Origin: Promerops cafer
Lineage: Eukaryota > Chordata > Aves > Passeriformes > Nectariniidae
Assembly: GCA_013398275.1 (NCBI GenBank)
Contig: VZSE01008843.1
Span: forward strand, 984,072 to 1,048,071
Direction of reading: 5' to 3'
DNA: 64,000 nucleotides
Positions 1 through 13,434 of the stretch are shown here, piece by piece. The notes below the pieces were generated by a model. The model did not search any database, was not told the DNA's origin, and was given only the letters and a program-made list of their open reading frames with translations. The first letter of the stretch is position 1. The number at the start of each line of letters is the position of its first letter. The translations under genes and the position numbers were made by a program.

Positions 1-525
1 AGCCCAGCCTCAAATCCTTCGTGCTGTTTTGGTCACCACAATAAAAAAACCACATTAAGCTATTAGAGAGCATCCAGAGGAGGCCATAGGGTGGTGAAGG
101 GCCTTGAGGTGAAACCATAAAAGATGTAGCTGAGGTCACTTGGATTGTTTAGCCTGGAGAAGGGGAGACTGAGGGGACATCTCATTGCAGCTACAACTTC
201 CTCATGAGGGGAAAAGGAGGGGCAGACACCGACCACTTCTCTCTGGTGACCAGTGACAGGACCCGAGGGAATGGCCTCAAGCTGTGCCAGGGGAGGTTTA
301 GGCCGGATAATAGGAAAGGATTCTTCACCCAGAGGATGGTTGGGCACTGGAACAGGCTCTCCAGGGCAGTGATAATAGCATCAAGCCTGACGCAGTTCAA
401 GAAACACTTGGACAATTCTCTCAGGCACATGGCATGATTCTCATGGTGCGCTGTGCAAGGCCAGGAGCTGGGTTCAATGATGCTGATGGGTCCCTTCCAA
501 CTCAGCATATTCAATGATTCTCTGA
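1..525 (+). mobile_element. CR1 LINE 3' fragment, cut by window edge
   Basis: The sequence has the usual order of a bird CR1 3' end: a remnant of the end of ORF2 ('ttagcctggagaagggga'), a block around 275-300 ('ggcctcaagctgtgccaggg'), a block around 345-360 ('gcactggaacaggctctcc'), and a terminal 'gggtcccttccaactcag' followed by 'attcaatgattctctga'. Reading frames in it are broken, so it is a dead copy. It is in sense orientation, the same as KCNQ3. The true left end is outside the window. Confidence 0.9.
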
Positions 526-2411
526 TCTTTCTGGATTTATTTCAATGGTCTTCCACTGCATGTGCAGGAGTTGGAACCCCTTCTGCACCTCTGACCCTTC
601 ACAGTCAGCCTCCAGGATATGAAGATGGGTCCTCTGTTTCATTGCGAAGGCTACAAGGACCAACAGCTTCAGTCACATGCAGTTACATAAAATTAAGTAT
701 TTTCTGCAGATGATATCAGATACAATCTACTTATGCCCCACATTCCCCAGAACAATGGCAGTTACCTCTACAATGAGCCTAAACATTAAAAAAAGAAAAA
801 GGCCTGTACTGAAGACCAAGCATTTCAAGAGTGAGACACTAATTATTTCCTGCTACAATAAAATAACTCCCAGATTAGCCTAAGAAATAGATGATGCCTC
901 ATGTTCTAGGAAAAAGAAAAGAAAATATCCAGGCCTAAGCCAATGCTCAATGCCAGAGTGAAATGAAGAGATATCCCTCCCTGATGCCAAATCTGGTGCT
1001 TGCCTTAAATCAGACTGTGGAAGTGAGATGTAAGAAGTGTGTCGTCCTGTGCATCAAAGACTTCCTGGATTTTATTGCACTTCTGCTCAAGCTGTCATTA
1101 CTTTCCTTAAATGGTGGCCTTTGTATATGTACTGCTTCTAAGAAACAACAACAAAAAAAAATACAAATATGGAACAGGGTTCAGTGGGATGTAGAAATAC
1201 CTGAGCCCTCTTTACCCAGGCTGCAATGATAATGGGAGCAGATTAACCGTGAAAACACAGGATTTGGTGCCCTCATATGTATTAATTGTTAGTATGAAAA
1301 ATTAACCCATTCCACTTCAGCTACATTTGTCTTAATGCCCTTGATAGACTCATTAATTCTGACACTCTCATACTGCAACACTGTACAATTAAGTTAGAGG
1401 TGCTAACAAGTAACTGTAATAGTATGGCTTGCTGTTTTACCAGATCTGGTTCTCCAGCTTTAATGTAAAGTTTTAAGGGGGTGTGTACACAGACTTGATC
1501 TCAGGGACCACAGTTAATTTATTTTTTACTCACTGGGATTGAAATCCCATTGCAGAGTAACTAGAGGGATGTCAATGTAAATTTGACAGCTTAGTGAAGA
1601 CTGGGCAATAGATTCACTTGGCCTGAAGTCCCCCTAAACCCAGTATCACCAAGGTGATGAGATTCAGGCCACAAGGCTGAGGGTAGGATAGAGTTAAGTT
1701 TATCTGAATCTTTCCAGTTTAATATTTCAAGTTTTCTTGGTTCCCATTGGGCACCAAACAGTGACAGAGAAGAATTTGACATCTTGCAGGTAGAGAGGAT
1801 GAAGGGGAGAGGAGAACCTGAGGGGCAGGTAGAAGCATACAAACCACACCAATGCATGCTGACTCTAAAATAGGAACTGGTAGCTCCCAAAAGCATAATG
1901 ATATGTTTCATATATACCTATGCAATAAATGTGGATTTTTATGTGTGAATCCTAGAAAATTAATCTATACTTTATTTGTTCCCAGCTGAATGGAGGTAAT
2001 TATGGAAATTCATGCATGCAAAAAATGTCTGGTCTGATGCACTGCTACCTTATCAATTAGGAGCATTGTGTGACTCCAATCTAGCTAACTTGATGTACCA
2101 TAAAAGCAAGTGGAGAGGAGCCAATAACCCCCAAATTCAATCTGGTTTTAGCTGTTATTTCTTGTTTCTTCTTTTATCATCTAACTCATGAAGTTTGGAT
2201 CTGTGGGCCATCAACTGACTGATTGGGATTGCTGCTAAATTAGCCGATGAAGTCATTGCTGGATCTAATGGTTGCAATTTAAACCCTGCTTTTGGGCGGG
2301 TAATGGAAAGGTTAATGCTGTAATAAAGGATGAAGAGACAGACGTGCAATTTATTCCCTGCTCTGTAAACTAGGGCACTAATAAAAAACTGTGCTGGGAA
2401 TAAATAAACAG

Positions 2412-2630
2412 ATTAAAATAAAATAAAATAAAATAAAATAAAATAAAATAAAATAAAATAAAATAAAATAAAATAAAATAAAATAAAATAAAATAAAATA
2501 AAATAAAATANNNNNNNNNNNNNNNNNNNNNNNNNNNNNNNNNNNNNNNNNNNNNNNNNNNNNNNNNNNNNNNNNNNNNNNNNNNNNNNNNNNNNNNNNN
2601 NNNNNNAAATAAATAAATAATAATTAAAAA
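2412..2630. repeat. (AAAAT)n / (AAAT)n microsatellite interrupted by a gap
   Basis: From about 2412 the unit 'aaaat' repeats almost perfectly up to the N run. The sequence resumes after the gap with 'aaataaataaataat'. The apparent long reading frame on the minus strand across it is only this repeat read as Phe/Ile/Leu/Tyr. Confidence 0.97.
2511..2606. other. Assembly gap (96 N)
   Basis: A run of 96 unknown bases sits inside the AAAAT array. The length is probably an estimate, because low-complexity repeats are hard to span. Confidence 0.99.
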
Positions 2631-5600
2631 AGAAATAAAACAGAAAAACCAGAACTACTTCCAGGAGGTGAGAAAACATTTCTATAAGACTGTATCCTCC
2701 AACATAAAAAGAACTTCCACATGTTAAATAATTACAGAAAGAATAGAACTGATGTGAGTTTAAGCAGTGGAGCAGATGCAACAGAATGCACAAAATACAA
2801 CTGCATTATTAATTTCTACTGTGCAGGCTCCAGGGAAAAGCTGCTCCTGCTTTTGTGCACAGTGTGACATTTCTTGCATGAAGGCAGTGACTCAAAATTC
2901 CTGGCAAAACAATATTTGTGTTTGAAACATTTCCCACACTTTTGTATTCTTCTGTCCTGTGGAGGAAAGAACATAATGGTCCATGCTGGAAGAAGGACCA
3001 CAAGTTCCATCAAGAGTCTGAAGAGTGAAATATTTCTTAGCCTGCCCCATAACTCTAGTAATGGTGTGTGCAGAACTTAATTACATGCTTTTTATTGTGG
3101 GCATGTTGAATCACTTGTGTTAGATAAACAGCATCCACAGCCACATTACATGTGTTTAAAGTACACCTAAAGCAGGCATCTTGAGATGTATCTAATAACT
3201 TTACAAGCCAGCTGAGTACAACCCTGTGCTTTTGTTTTTTTTTAAATGTCATAGTGACCAAAATAGTGTCAGTAATTTAATGTGAAACACTCACCATGAA
3301 ACTCTTTCAAATTTTGTTCTTGTGAGTAATTAGCTTTATCATTAGACTTACCACAGCATCCCCAGAAATCAAATGACTTGAGAACTAGTAGTTAACAGGT
3401 CTTATAATTTTACTGGCATTTCAGTACTTGGGTGTTTTTTTTTTTCTCTAGCTATAACTCTCCTTCACAGAAGAAACTAAGCTTTTTTTTTTCTTTGGAA
3501 ATTCTTACTTTTATAGTTGTCTTGTCTGTGGAAAAACAATAGGAGTCATCCACACTTGAGAGTAAAAATAGTATGGGGAGGTATTTCTAAGAACAACACA
3601 TTAATTTTGGCTCCCCAGATGAACTGCCTGGGACTGGCTCCTTAATTTCCTGTTTAAAAAGAATATGGACTACTTTGAGTACAGACCAGAAATCTGAAAC
3701 TTTTTGGGACTACTGCTGCTGGTAAGCAATAGAACAATCAATGTACAGTCAATCACGAGCATCTTGATCAAGACTACTCAGAAAACACCCCTGAAACAGT
3801 TAGAGCCTTTGAGATAAATAATTAATCAGTGTTGAGAACAGTTTCAAGCCACATTATACCAAACACAAATGTGTAGCCAGTGCTGTAGATAGCCAAGGCT
3901 AAGATCCCTATTTAATCACAGAACTGAGGTACTGGAGGGATTGTCTGAGTCAACAGATCTTTCACCCAGGAAAGAGTTGCAGTCCAGTGCTCACTTACTA
4001 ATGTTTCCAGTAGCCACATGGCTAGTGTAGCTCCCTATCCCTGAACATGTCCTGGTGGGACATAAATGGAGAAAAACCTGACTTTTCACACCCTTTAGAT
4101 ACCTGTGTCAACCATCATGGTTGTCTGGGAGCTCAAAAAAAATAAAAACCTAGGCCTGAAATTAATCCCTCTGTGACAGTCTTAATTTTACAGATAAAGG
4201 GAAAAGCTCTACGTGTCTGATGCAAACCTTCCCCATCACCCCAGTGTTCAGAACTGAAAGAGGCACTCAAGCTGAGAGCAGAACACCAGTGTTGGTACTT
4301 TCTGCTCCAGACTCTGTTTCTGTTCACCTGCATGAGATGAGATTCAAGGCATGATTTGGATATTCAATTCAGGCACCCAAATATCTGTGTGTGGACAGAT
4401 GATTTAAGTGTCTGCTGTCCCACTGATGTAGCTGGTGCTGCCTGTGGAGCTCAGAAGGCTGTTCAGCTCACTGAGTGAGCTTTACTGGCTGTCTGGCTGG
4501 TCAGATCTGTCATGCTATACCTGAAAATGGATTTAACTCTCCACCCTTATTGATTCATTATTATGCTGAAATTCCAGCCACTCTCTGCACTGATATCACA
4601 ACAGAAGAAGGTGGCAAAGCTTGAAATAAAATAGGAATTCCTGTTCCTATGGATGTCAAGTAAGAATAGGAAAGTTATATCGAGACTGTGTCTCACTGTG
4701 CCCAGTATTCCTCTGTTACAGACAACTTTCCTTCTGTAAAACCAGCTGTTCCATCTAGGACACACGCAAAGATTCATGGTTTTTGAGGATACAAGCATCT
4801 TAGTAACAGAGTTTCTTAGCACAGACTTAACTGTTTTGCTAAGTTGTATTCTGCATGCAGGACTTATCACTACTGATTTTTTTTCTAATTTTCTAAATAT
4901 TCTTTACATATGCTGAAATCTCTGCCATTTCAATTTATTTATTCAACTCAAGAGGTTTTGTTCTTCAAATAAAAACAAAAATATCTCCTTCCATACTGCC
5001 ATTTTTTACTGAGGGTTTGATAGAATTGTCATTGTTTGAATCTGTCAGGTTAAACAGGGATAATGCAATCTGAGACATTAACAAGTCAGTTGAGCAAAAG
5101 GGCCATCATACATTGTGTTGAGATGCATTGTTGTAGATATTGATGAAACATTTCAGGAATAAAATTGGACAGGTCTGGAAAAGACTGATAACCTCCTCCA
5201 AAGACTTCAACTTCAGGCATCAAATCAAATGTTACATGCTTACAGATGATCATTCTGGATTTTGAATGCTGATTAATCTTTTATGGTAATGCAAACCAGC
5301 AGAAATACTTTAAAACATCATCAGTTTTGCATAGGTACAAGTACTGTGTGCTAACAATACCGTTCTGTTGTGAAAATCAGAGTCCTGAGGACACAATGAC
5401 CTCCAAAGAGCTTATCCAAGGTTCACCTCCAGTGAGTTTGGGGTTCATTTGCCATGCTAACACAACGCATCATTTGCTAATGAACGTGTACTGGAGATGG
5501 GAGAGGAGCACAAATAACTTCTCTGCACCCCACGCTTCAGCTGTTGCTGTGTTGGCCCCAACGCTCCATCAGCACCATGGGGCTGCAGCTGCAGACCCTT

Positions 5601-8600
5601 CAATGCTCTTTCCTATGGAGATGCATATCTTACAGAAATTCCACATAACACAGCCTCTGTAAGCACCTTTGCTGAAACACTTAAAAGTTATTGACATATT
5701 CTCATCAGTGTAAAGGCAAGATGTTGAAAAAACCACTATTATAAAGGGATTTGCCTTTAAACAACTGATCATCCCTCTCACATTTCTATCTGGACCCCAT
5801 ATCTTGTCATACGTTAAACCATCAAGGCAGCAGCTGACATTTTAGGGTCAAAATTCACTTTTTGTCCCTTTTTTATCTTCTCAACAGATACAAAAAAATT
5901 TCCCAGTATTCTTATAGGACTATCAGAGAAGAGAAGCCCTCAAATATATTTTGAAAGGCAGGTATTAACAGACAGAAGACCTGTGGCAGTGGTTTGGTTG
6001 GTGTGAGGCTGAGTTACAGGGACTGGTTTCATTTCTGCATTGAGAGAAAGGGCCTGGCATCAAGCATTTGGCCATCTGGGGAAGGTGTGATTGGGAGACC
6101 ATGGTCAGGTTCCCATCCCAAAGAGATTTTCATTCATTTGACACTGTGCTCAGGGCCAGGACTCTGACACTACTGGTGGTTGGTATAATGGAGCCATCTT
6201 CATCAAAAATACAAAAAATTTGGGGCTTGGGTCACGTGCACCAAGTGCACTGTGAGACTCCATACAGGGCTGGAAGTATGCAACAGAATCTAGGGCAGGA
6301 ACATCTGTTTCCCCATGGTTCTCCATGAGGAGATGAGAGTAGAGTTGCATCATGGTGTCCATCATTACTGGATAAAAGCCCATCCCTTGGGGTCAGACTG
6401 AGATAAGGCTGCTACACTGATACGATTAAAAATGGCTCTTTTATCTGAGATAATCTAGAGCCTCTGAGACATTCCCAGTTCTGTTCTAGGGAGATATTTA
6501 AGAATATTCTCCATTCAGTTGCCTTCCCCTGGCTTCCAGCTAATGCCATTTTCTGGGGTATTTTTTTCTGGAAATGAGCCAGAGCTGTGAATCCTTGTCA
6601 TCTGACTGATCACAAATGCCAAACTACAACCTGGTATGGAGCACAAAGCAAAGGTGAAGTCTGGTGCAAGAAAAGGCTTATAGGAACAGCATCAAATCAA
6701 ACTGGATTAAAAATCAATTTCACTGGTTCACTTTCCAGTGAAATTTGGTCTATTAACACAGTATTTTGCCTGTGTCAATTTGTGTATTCCAAGAAAAAGC
6801 ACTCATCTACACCACCACTGCTCTTTTTATCCACAGCTTCTGTGACATGAAGTTTAGCCCTTGCATCTTCTAACAGAGATCCTTTCTCCTCCTCTTCTCT
6901 CCCTGTGGATAAAGTGAGGGCAGCTCATCCTCTTTGCATTCTGCACAGTAAGAAATCCTTCTCTGACAGATTGATGTGAGTTTGTTTTGCAGCACCACTG
7001 GATCTGTGAATGGGTCATAGTCTTCAGACCAGATGGTTAAGAAAATCTGATGTGCACTGTTGTCAAATAATCTAAGTGGCAGTAATGACTCTGAACTCTT
7101 CACTTATATAAAAATTTCAGAAAGTCTTCCTGGATTTAAAAAATCCCAACAACAGGATGGTTCAAAGTAAAGATCTGAGACCTTTGTCCAATTTTCTCCA
7201 GGTCAGGCAGTGATTAAACACTATGTGGAAAAGATCTATCTTCCATTCTAGCTGCAATACTTCATGCTTTTAGCTGGAAAAGCCCTGAGTCAAGTGCCCT
7301 GTGTCACAAGTGACCCGTGACCACCTCAAGTGCAAAATGATAGAGCTCACTGTGGAGTTAATGCCAGAAAATCCAGAGATCTTACCTAATCTGGGAGAAC
7401 TGAGCCATATGCCTGGCTCCACAGGAGCTGCATTATCAGGACACCCTTCACTGCCCATAAAGGAAAACCCACTGAACTGTTACCTGGACCTGGAGTGTAC
7501 TGACGGAGCTGTGGTGGGGTGCAGGTCATGTGCAGCCATGCACCTCTTCCTTACACGGCTGCAAATCTTTGACCAGGCTAAAAAGTCCATCAGGAATGCC
7601 ACCATGCAGCTTTTCTTCTGAATGTCCCACTTCAAGTGAGAACTGAGATCCTTGCAGAAAGTGCTCATGTTCTCATGCAAGGGTGACTATGTGATGAGTT
7701 TGAGAAGGCACAGGCAAAGAAAATACAGTCCCAGCTGGGTTTTTTCAACTGGAAGTCCCACATGGCTGAAGTGCTACACTGGATTGGAATTATTGGCATT
7801 TTTGAAAGTATGGGGTTTGCAATGTATGGTCAAAAATAGAAAAAAAAAACCAAACAACTATCAGTACTCCCAAATGGGTTGAAGTCTTGCATAAAGAGCA
7901 AAGATTCTCTTTTCAGTTCATTGTAAGAATCTGTCTGACCACCAAATAATTACTATCAATTTCTTGCCTAGTAACTCTGTATTAGAGACTACAGAGACTT
8001 TTTCTGGACAGTGCTGCTTTCATATTAGAAATTCACTTTCATCTATGCCACCTTTGGAGGACCTAATATATTTGATGGGTGTGCCTGCAAGAAAAGGCAG
8101 TTTGGTCAGGTGGAAGAAAGGGTGGGTGGGCTCTTTGACTGTTCTTTCTGTTTGTTTTCTCTGTCTGCTACAGTCTTTTGATCTTTATTGATTTCAGATG
8201 GGAAGGTAGAAAATATCACAACACTGTGTTCAATCAAGGCTGAAGTCACAACTGTGGGTTTTGAGGTTACTATCATTCGCATTTTTCGAGATTTCTGAAA
8301 TTTTATTCAGCGAATATAACTCATTCCTTTCTAAAGAAACAAGGAAGAGTGTGTGGGGAAGATCAGTGTCTGTCCCTGTGAGACATACTAAATCTTGTGT
8401 GCCCTTGAGATTTTGTCATGTTTGGAAGTAGACTCCTAGATCTTTTCTCCCTCTGGACACAGCCAGTCTTGGTGACATTTAAAAAGGTATTTTCCTAGAA
8501 ATTTTTCTCCAGCTGTTTAAGCATTGATATGTGTGATTTCTAGTCTTACCTTAGGCTCTTTCTATCATCTGCATTCACGTCTTTACAGAGTTTGCTGAAG

Positions 8601-11600
8601 TCTGAGCACTTGACTTCTCAATTACAGGCTGGCTTTCAAAGGTCCAGCACTTCTTTTTTTGCAAAATTTAGCAGAAACCAATGTAGCAATCTTAAGGTTT
8701 ACCTTCAATGGCATCATGCAAATTTTTTAATGTCTTTTGGAGAACGCCCTGTCAGAAGCATTTCTGCAACTCATTTGATTTGCAGTTTTTGCAGCTGGGG
8801 CTGGTGGGTGATGTGGTTTGGCCCCATGCTCTCCCTGCTCTGCTGCACTGCATGGCTCACCGTGCTCCGTAGTCTGTGTGTCTCAACTCAATTAGCAGCT
8901 TGCTGCCAGCCAGAGATAAGCCCATGGATAGGCATTCTGGTCATGGCAGATAAAAGCCCCAAACAATAGTTCAGTCCGATGTCCTTCACTTAATATAAAA
9001 ATAGAATTTAAAACCATTAATGAAGCAATTCAGGGTATTTAGTTGCAAGTCAGAAGCTTTTCCATCCTTATTCAAGCTGCAGGGGATAGGAGACATCTAA
9101 CCCCTTTGTAGCTAATGCTGTCATTGCCTCTCCTTTGCTTCTGCCATCTGGCCCCCACTCAGTCACCCATGTGAGAAGATGCCTTGGTCTTTCCCAGTAG
9201 CTTATGTGTGCCAGGAATTTTGGAGCACTTTTAACACTTGTCCCAGGAAGGAAATAGGATTTTGGTATATGACTCTTGTCTTCTAAGCTGAGAAAAAACA
9301 GGCAGGGAAATGTACTGCTCTGGGCTGTTTTGCAGTCTCATACCAGCAAACCTGGGGAATCTGTCAGGCCATTCTTCTGAAATGTCCACTTAAATAGAAA
9401 ATACAGATTGATGGTGTCTGTGTTGTCTGACATTGCTGACCCAAAATGTACCAGCATGCCAGACCCCCTGAGAAAGATGGCAACGGTGCTCAACAGGGCT
9501 CAGAAGAGAAAGGTTTTTAGGACTGAGCCTGAAAAAGGTAAGACAAGGGAGCTTTAACCTGGTTTGGCTAGTACATGGAGGAGACGAAAGAAGAACCATC
9601 TGATATAAAAGCTGTTCTTTTGCACCCTAAATGCCCTGCTGTGAAACCCAGCTTTCCTCTCCCAGGTCTTGATTTTAAAAGCTTCCCAGACTCATGGAAA
9701 CAGCAGTGAAGCCCATTCAGAGGCATTCCTGCCAATTTAAACAATAAATGCCCAAGGTCATCAAAAACCTGGCATGAGTAAGGGTTTGGGCTTTTCTGCC
9801 TCAGCTTCCTGCTGTGCCAGGGACAATATCTGTCACTTCTGTCACCAATGGACAAGCATCATTCTGGGCTACCACCTACCTCATCACCTGCCAGGTCAGC
9901 TTGTATGCCAGTTAGTCTAGGGCTCTTCTGGTGATCTTTCCTTACTTCCTAGGGTTTCCCTCAGCATCATGTGAAGGACTTTTTTCTGCCTCTGCCATTG
10001 CAGCAGAGCAAGAGTGCAGTACAGCTTACTGAGCCTGGCATTTCTACCCTGTCCTTGCTGCATAATGGCACTGGGACAGGGATTTCTACATGGACCTCTG
10101 TGTGTGTGCACTCAGGGAAATCCGTGGATGCAAAGAAAGAGGAACCTTAGAACATCCCTTCTGCAGGACTTGTTGCTTTTTCTCTTCTCTTTCAGAACCC
10201 CCACTAAATTTCTCAGTGCTTTTCCCTGCATCCCCTGCCCTTCTGTAGCCTCACAAAATGTTTGGATTTTTTCTGTCACCCTTCTGTCAGTACTGATCTC
10301 TGGCCTATTCCTTGGAAGTGCAGAGATTCAAGAATCTAAATATTAAACAGTGAGTATTCCAGAGTCTGTGGAAATCAGGCATGCATTCCCTTTTCTCTGA
10401 AGAGCTGTTCTCAAATATTTGGTAATGTCATTTTTTTTAGTGTTAAAAACCCTGACTCAAGTTTCTCATTAGCAACCATAAAGCGATCAGTGCAAGATAC
10501 TGCAGATGTTCTGTGAAAAATGAAGTTTGGAAGAACAGAAAAAGATGGTGGGTAGGAATATAGAGCAACTGAAAGAACTGTGAGAAAAGATGCATTCTTA
10601 ATCCTTATGGGTAAAAGCCAATAGCTGAAGAAAATAAGGTTTTTCCAATGTGAAATTTGGGAAACTGTGTGGGAATCATAGTTTAGAACCATATTGCTTT
10701 GGATATCCTAAACCAAAAATTTAGCAGAACACTGTCAGATTTTCCTTACATATCACAATCTTAGAGAATTTCATTAGCATTTACCAGGTGGCAGAGCATA
10801 ATGAAACCAGAGCACAAGCTTTAAGGGAAGAAAATAAAATACCAAATGAAGCAAAGCAGAAAAATCTAAGATTTATAAGAACATTTGGAGACAGAAAAGT
10901 CCCAATGTCTTGCAAGAAGTGGTACTGAAGATGAGAGAGCAAAAAGAAATCTGTGCACTGTTGGACTGGGGTGATTTCTTACTAGTAACTGTTCAGTTAG
11001 AGGCTAGAGGCTTTCTTACCCGAAGCCTGGATTATAATTTTGTAACCAGGATCCTGGACCACATGTAGATGTGATACCTAAATTTACAGCAAAGGAATTT
11101 CAGACAAACCAGGACTGCTGTGGCTGGCTGGCTAATTATTTCAGTAGCAAAAATACTGAAAAATTATGAAGAGGTGGTGTTTATAATTATATCCAAACCA
11201 GGGGTAAACATAAGGGGTGGCGTTTAGCTAATTTACACAGTAAACCTCTCCATAGGAGCTCATCATCAGTCTGTCCTTACAGTTAGAGAGAAGAAATATC
11301 CTCTGTAGGTGCTCCTGACCAGCTTGAGCTATTTGCTTTAGATCAACCTGAGCTGAACACCAGGAGCACACCTTCCTCTCTGTTAACTAAACCTCACTGA
11401 GATGTACCATTTTGTCCCACAGCACAAAAATTTGTCAAAGTGATACCAGATGCAAATGTAGTTTGGCCTGCCTATGGTGGATCTAGTGCTCAGAACAGCT
11501 TCATAGGGAAGCTGTTTTGGAATAGATTACAGGCAAATTTCTACTGGATCTGCTCCTACAATTTTGAAGGAAGGGATGTTGAACGGGAAGCGTGATGAGC

Positions 11601-13423
11601 AGATGTATATATAAAACACATAAAGGTTCTCATCTAGACTTGCATTCTATTGGCTTCAAATGAAAACAGATATAAAAGAAAAACTCAAAGAATGGGGAAT
11701 ATTGAAATAAGTAAAAATTTACCAAACAAAACAGTCTGTGATGTTCATACAAGAAACATTAAATTCATGATCATGCATAGCCACAAATCATTTATTCTTT
11801 TCTGGGAAAGAATTTTTTTTTAGTACTCTTTTTAACACACCAAAATAGTGCAGTTAGAAAATATGAATATTAAATATGCAATTTCTAAAACTAAGAAAAT
11901 ATATTGACCTGAATACTGTATTATTTGTGACAGTGACAAACAAGCACTGCCTTTTGGTGGTCTGGAAATTATGCATACAACAAACTAATCAGATTTTTAA
12001 GGCATAATGCTGCAAGTAGGAACCATGTAATGTGCTGTGAAAAATTATGTAAAATAATGGCAAGGATGATTCTAAAAAGCTGAAGAACACATTCAGATCC
12101 TCATTTGGCATATGTGATATACGTTCTTGAAGTCTGGACTGCCACCTGCTGAAACACTTTAATAGGAGTCTTTGACTTAATAGGACTCAGTTTGCGTTTT
12201 AAACTTTGATTTTCACCCTATTTCTTTTCTTCTATCCCTTAATGCTTTATGTCCCATGAATCATTATAATTGTGAGTAAATTTCAGGTTTCCTCCCCTTC
12301 TGTGCCTTGATTCCCCAGGTCAGTGGCAGTCTTCCTCCTGCTCATCCTCTGTGCTTTCAGGAGTTTCTTACCCTGTGATTTTCCTGTTATGATTTTACAG
12401 CCAGACTCAACCACTCAGCCCACACTGCTGCCTCTACAAAATGAAATTAGGCAGTGTAGACTCGGGCACTGTCCTGTTGCCAACTGTCTTTATGCTTGCA
12501 TGGCCACCATATGGGCTCAGGTGTGCCCACAATACGGGCAGCAGCAGCAAGGGGAAGATGAACCTTCCTATCAATGTGCTGAGCAAGGAGGACTGATGTA
12601 AGAAGGGTGGAATCTGAGTGACATCTTCCATAGAAAGAGGACACAAGAAGACTTGCAGGCTTCGAAACCACCAAGATCCAGACCAGAAGAGGCTGGGTTG
12701 TATGGCATCAATGCAGATTAAAATTGATGGCGTGCTCTGAGCTGCAGTCATAATTATTGCAGATGCTGAGGAGGACTGCTGAGATGTGAGTTGTTTAACT
12801 TGTGGGTGTTTGCAGTTGGTGTTTATCCTTCAGATATGGTGCAGCAGGCGGAAAGCCGACCCTTCCAGGATGGGTTGTGGTTATGGGTACTAACACAGGG
12901 TTTTCATCCCTTCATACCCCAGTGTCCTGCGGGAAGGGGCCCGGCACGTGGCTCCGTGGGCTCCGTGGTTTTGGGGACTGCAGTTCCCACTCAGCAATGG
13001 CATCTCAGTGGTGCTTTCATGCACTTCCTGCAACGGGGGCTTCAGGCCACAGTCTCCTCTCAGATTTGCCCTCAGGATTATTCACAACGACTTGTGATCT
13101 TCAGTATGATCCTCTCACCCTACTTTTAGTGGGTGTTTTGTCCTGCATGACCTATTGTTCTCATGGGTGGGCTCTCACTTGGAGCTGGGACTTGCAGCGT
13201 TCTCTGTGCCACACGGAGGGATTGACCAAGCAGCACCTCCAACAGCACTGAGCAGTTGTCTCTTGGTGTCAACATCTGGGATTTTTATTGACCAAACTCT
13301 TTCACCACTGTAAGACCCCTTTCCTTATAGCAAATACGTGGCTGTGATCACCTGAACATCCCCTGCTTTGAGCGTCTTTCAAAACGAGGGAGCTGTAGCC
13401 CCTCGCTCTGTGGAGCACCGGTA

Positions 13424-13434
13424 CCCTCTAGTGG
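13424..13434 (-). promoter_or_regulatory. CTCF-like core motif
   Basis: On the minus strand the bases read 'ccactagaggg', which matches the core of the vertebrate CTCF consensus (CCACYAGRGGG). The surrounding ~60 bp is locally richer in CpG than its AT-rich surroundings. A single motif match of this length is weak evidence, and occupancy cannot be judged from sequence alone. Confidence 0.3.

Noticed and set aside
2413..2793. Minus-strand 126-codon frame
   Set aside because: It spans the AAAAT repeat and the N gap and is only repeat translation.
3912..3990. Possible reverse-oriented CR1 remnant starting 'aatcacagaactgaggtact'
   Set aside because: The similarity to the CR1 end is too diffuse to support by eye.
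8592..8969. 125-codon open frame
   Set aside because: No conserved motif. Low-complexity Trp/Cys-rich peptide inside intron 1.
12323..13251. Open frames suggesting a small membrane or Cys-rich protein
   Set aside because: Hydrophobic and Cys-rich stretches appear by chance in several frames. No family or exon signals were recognised.
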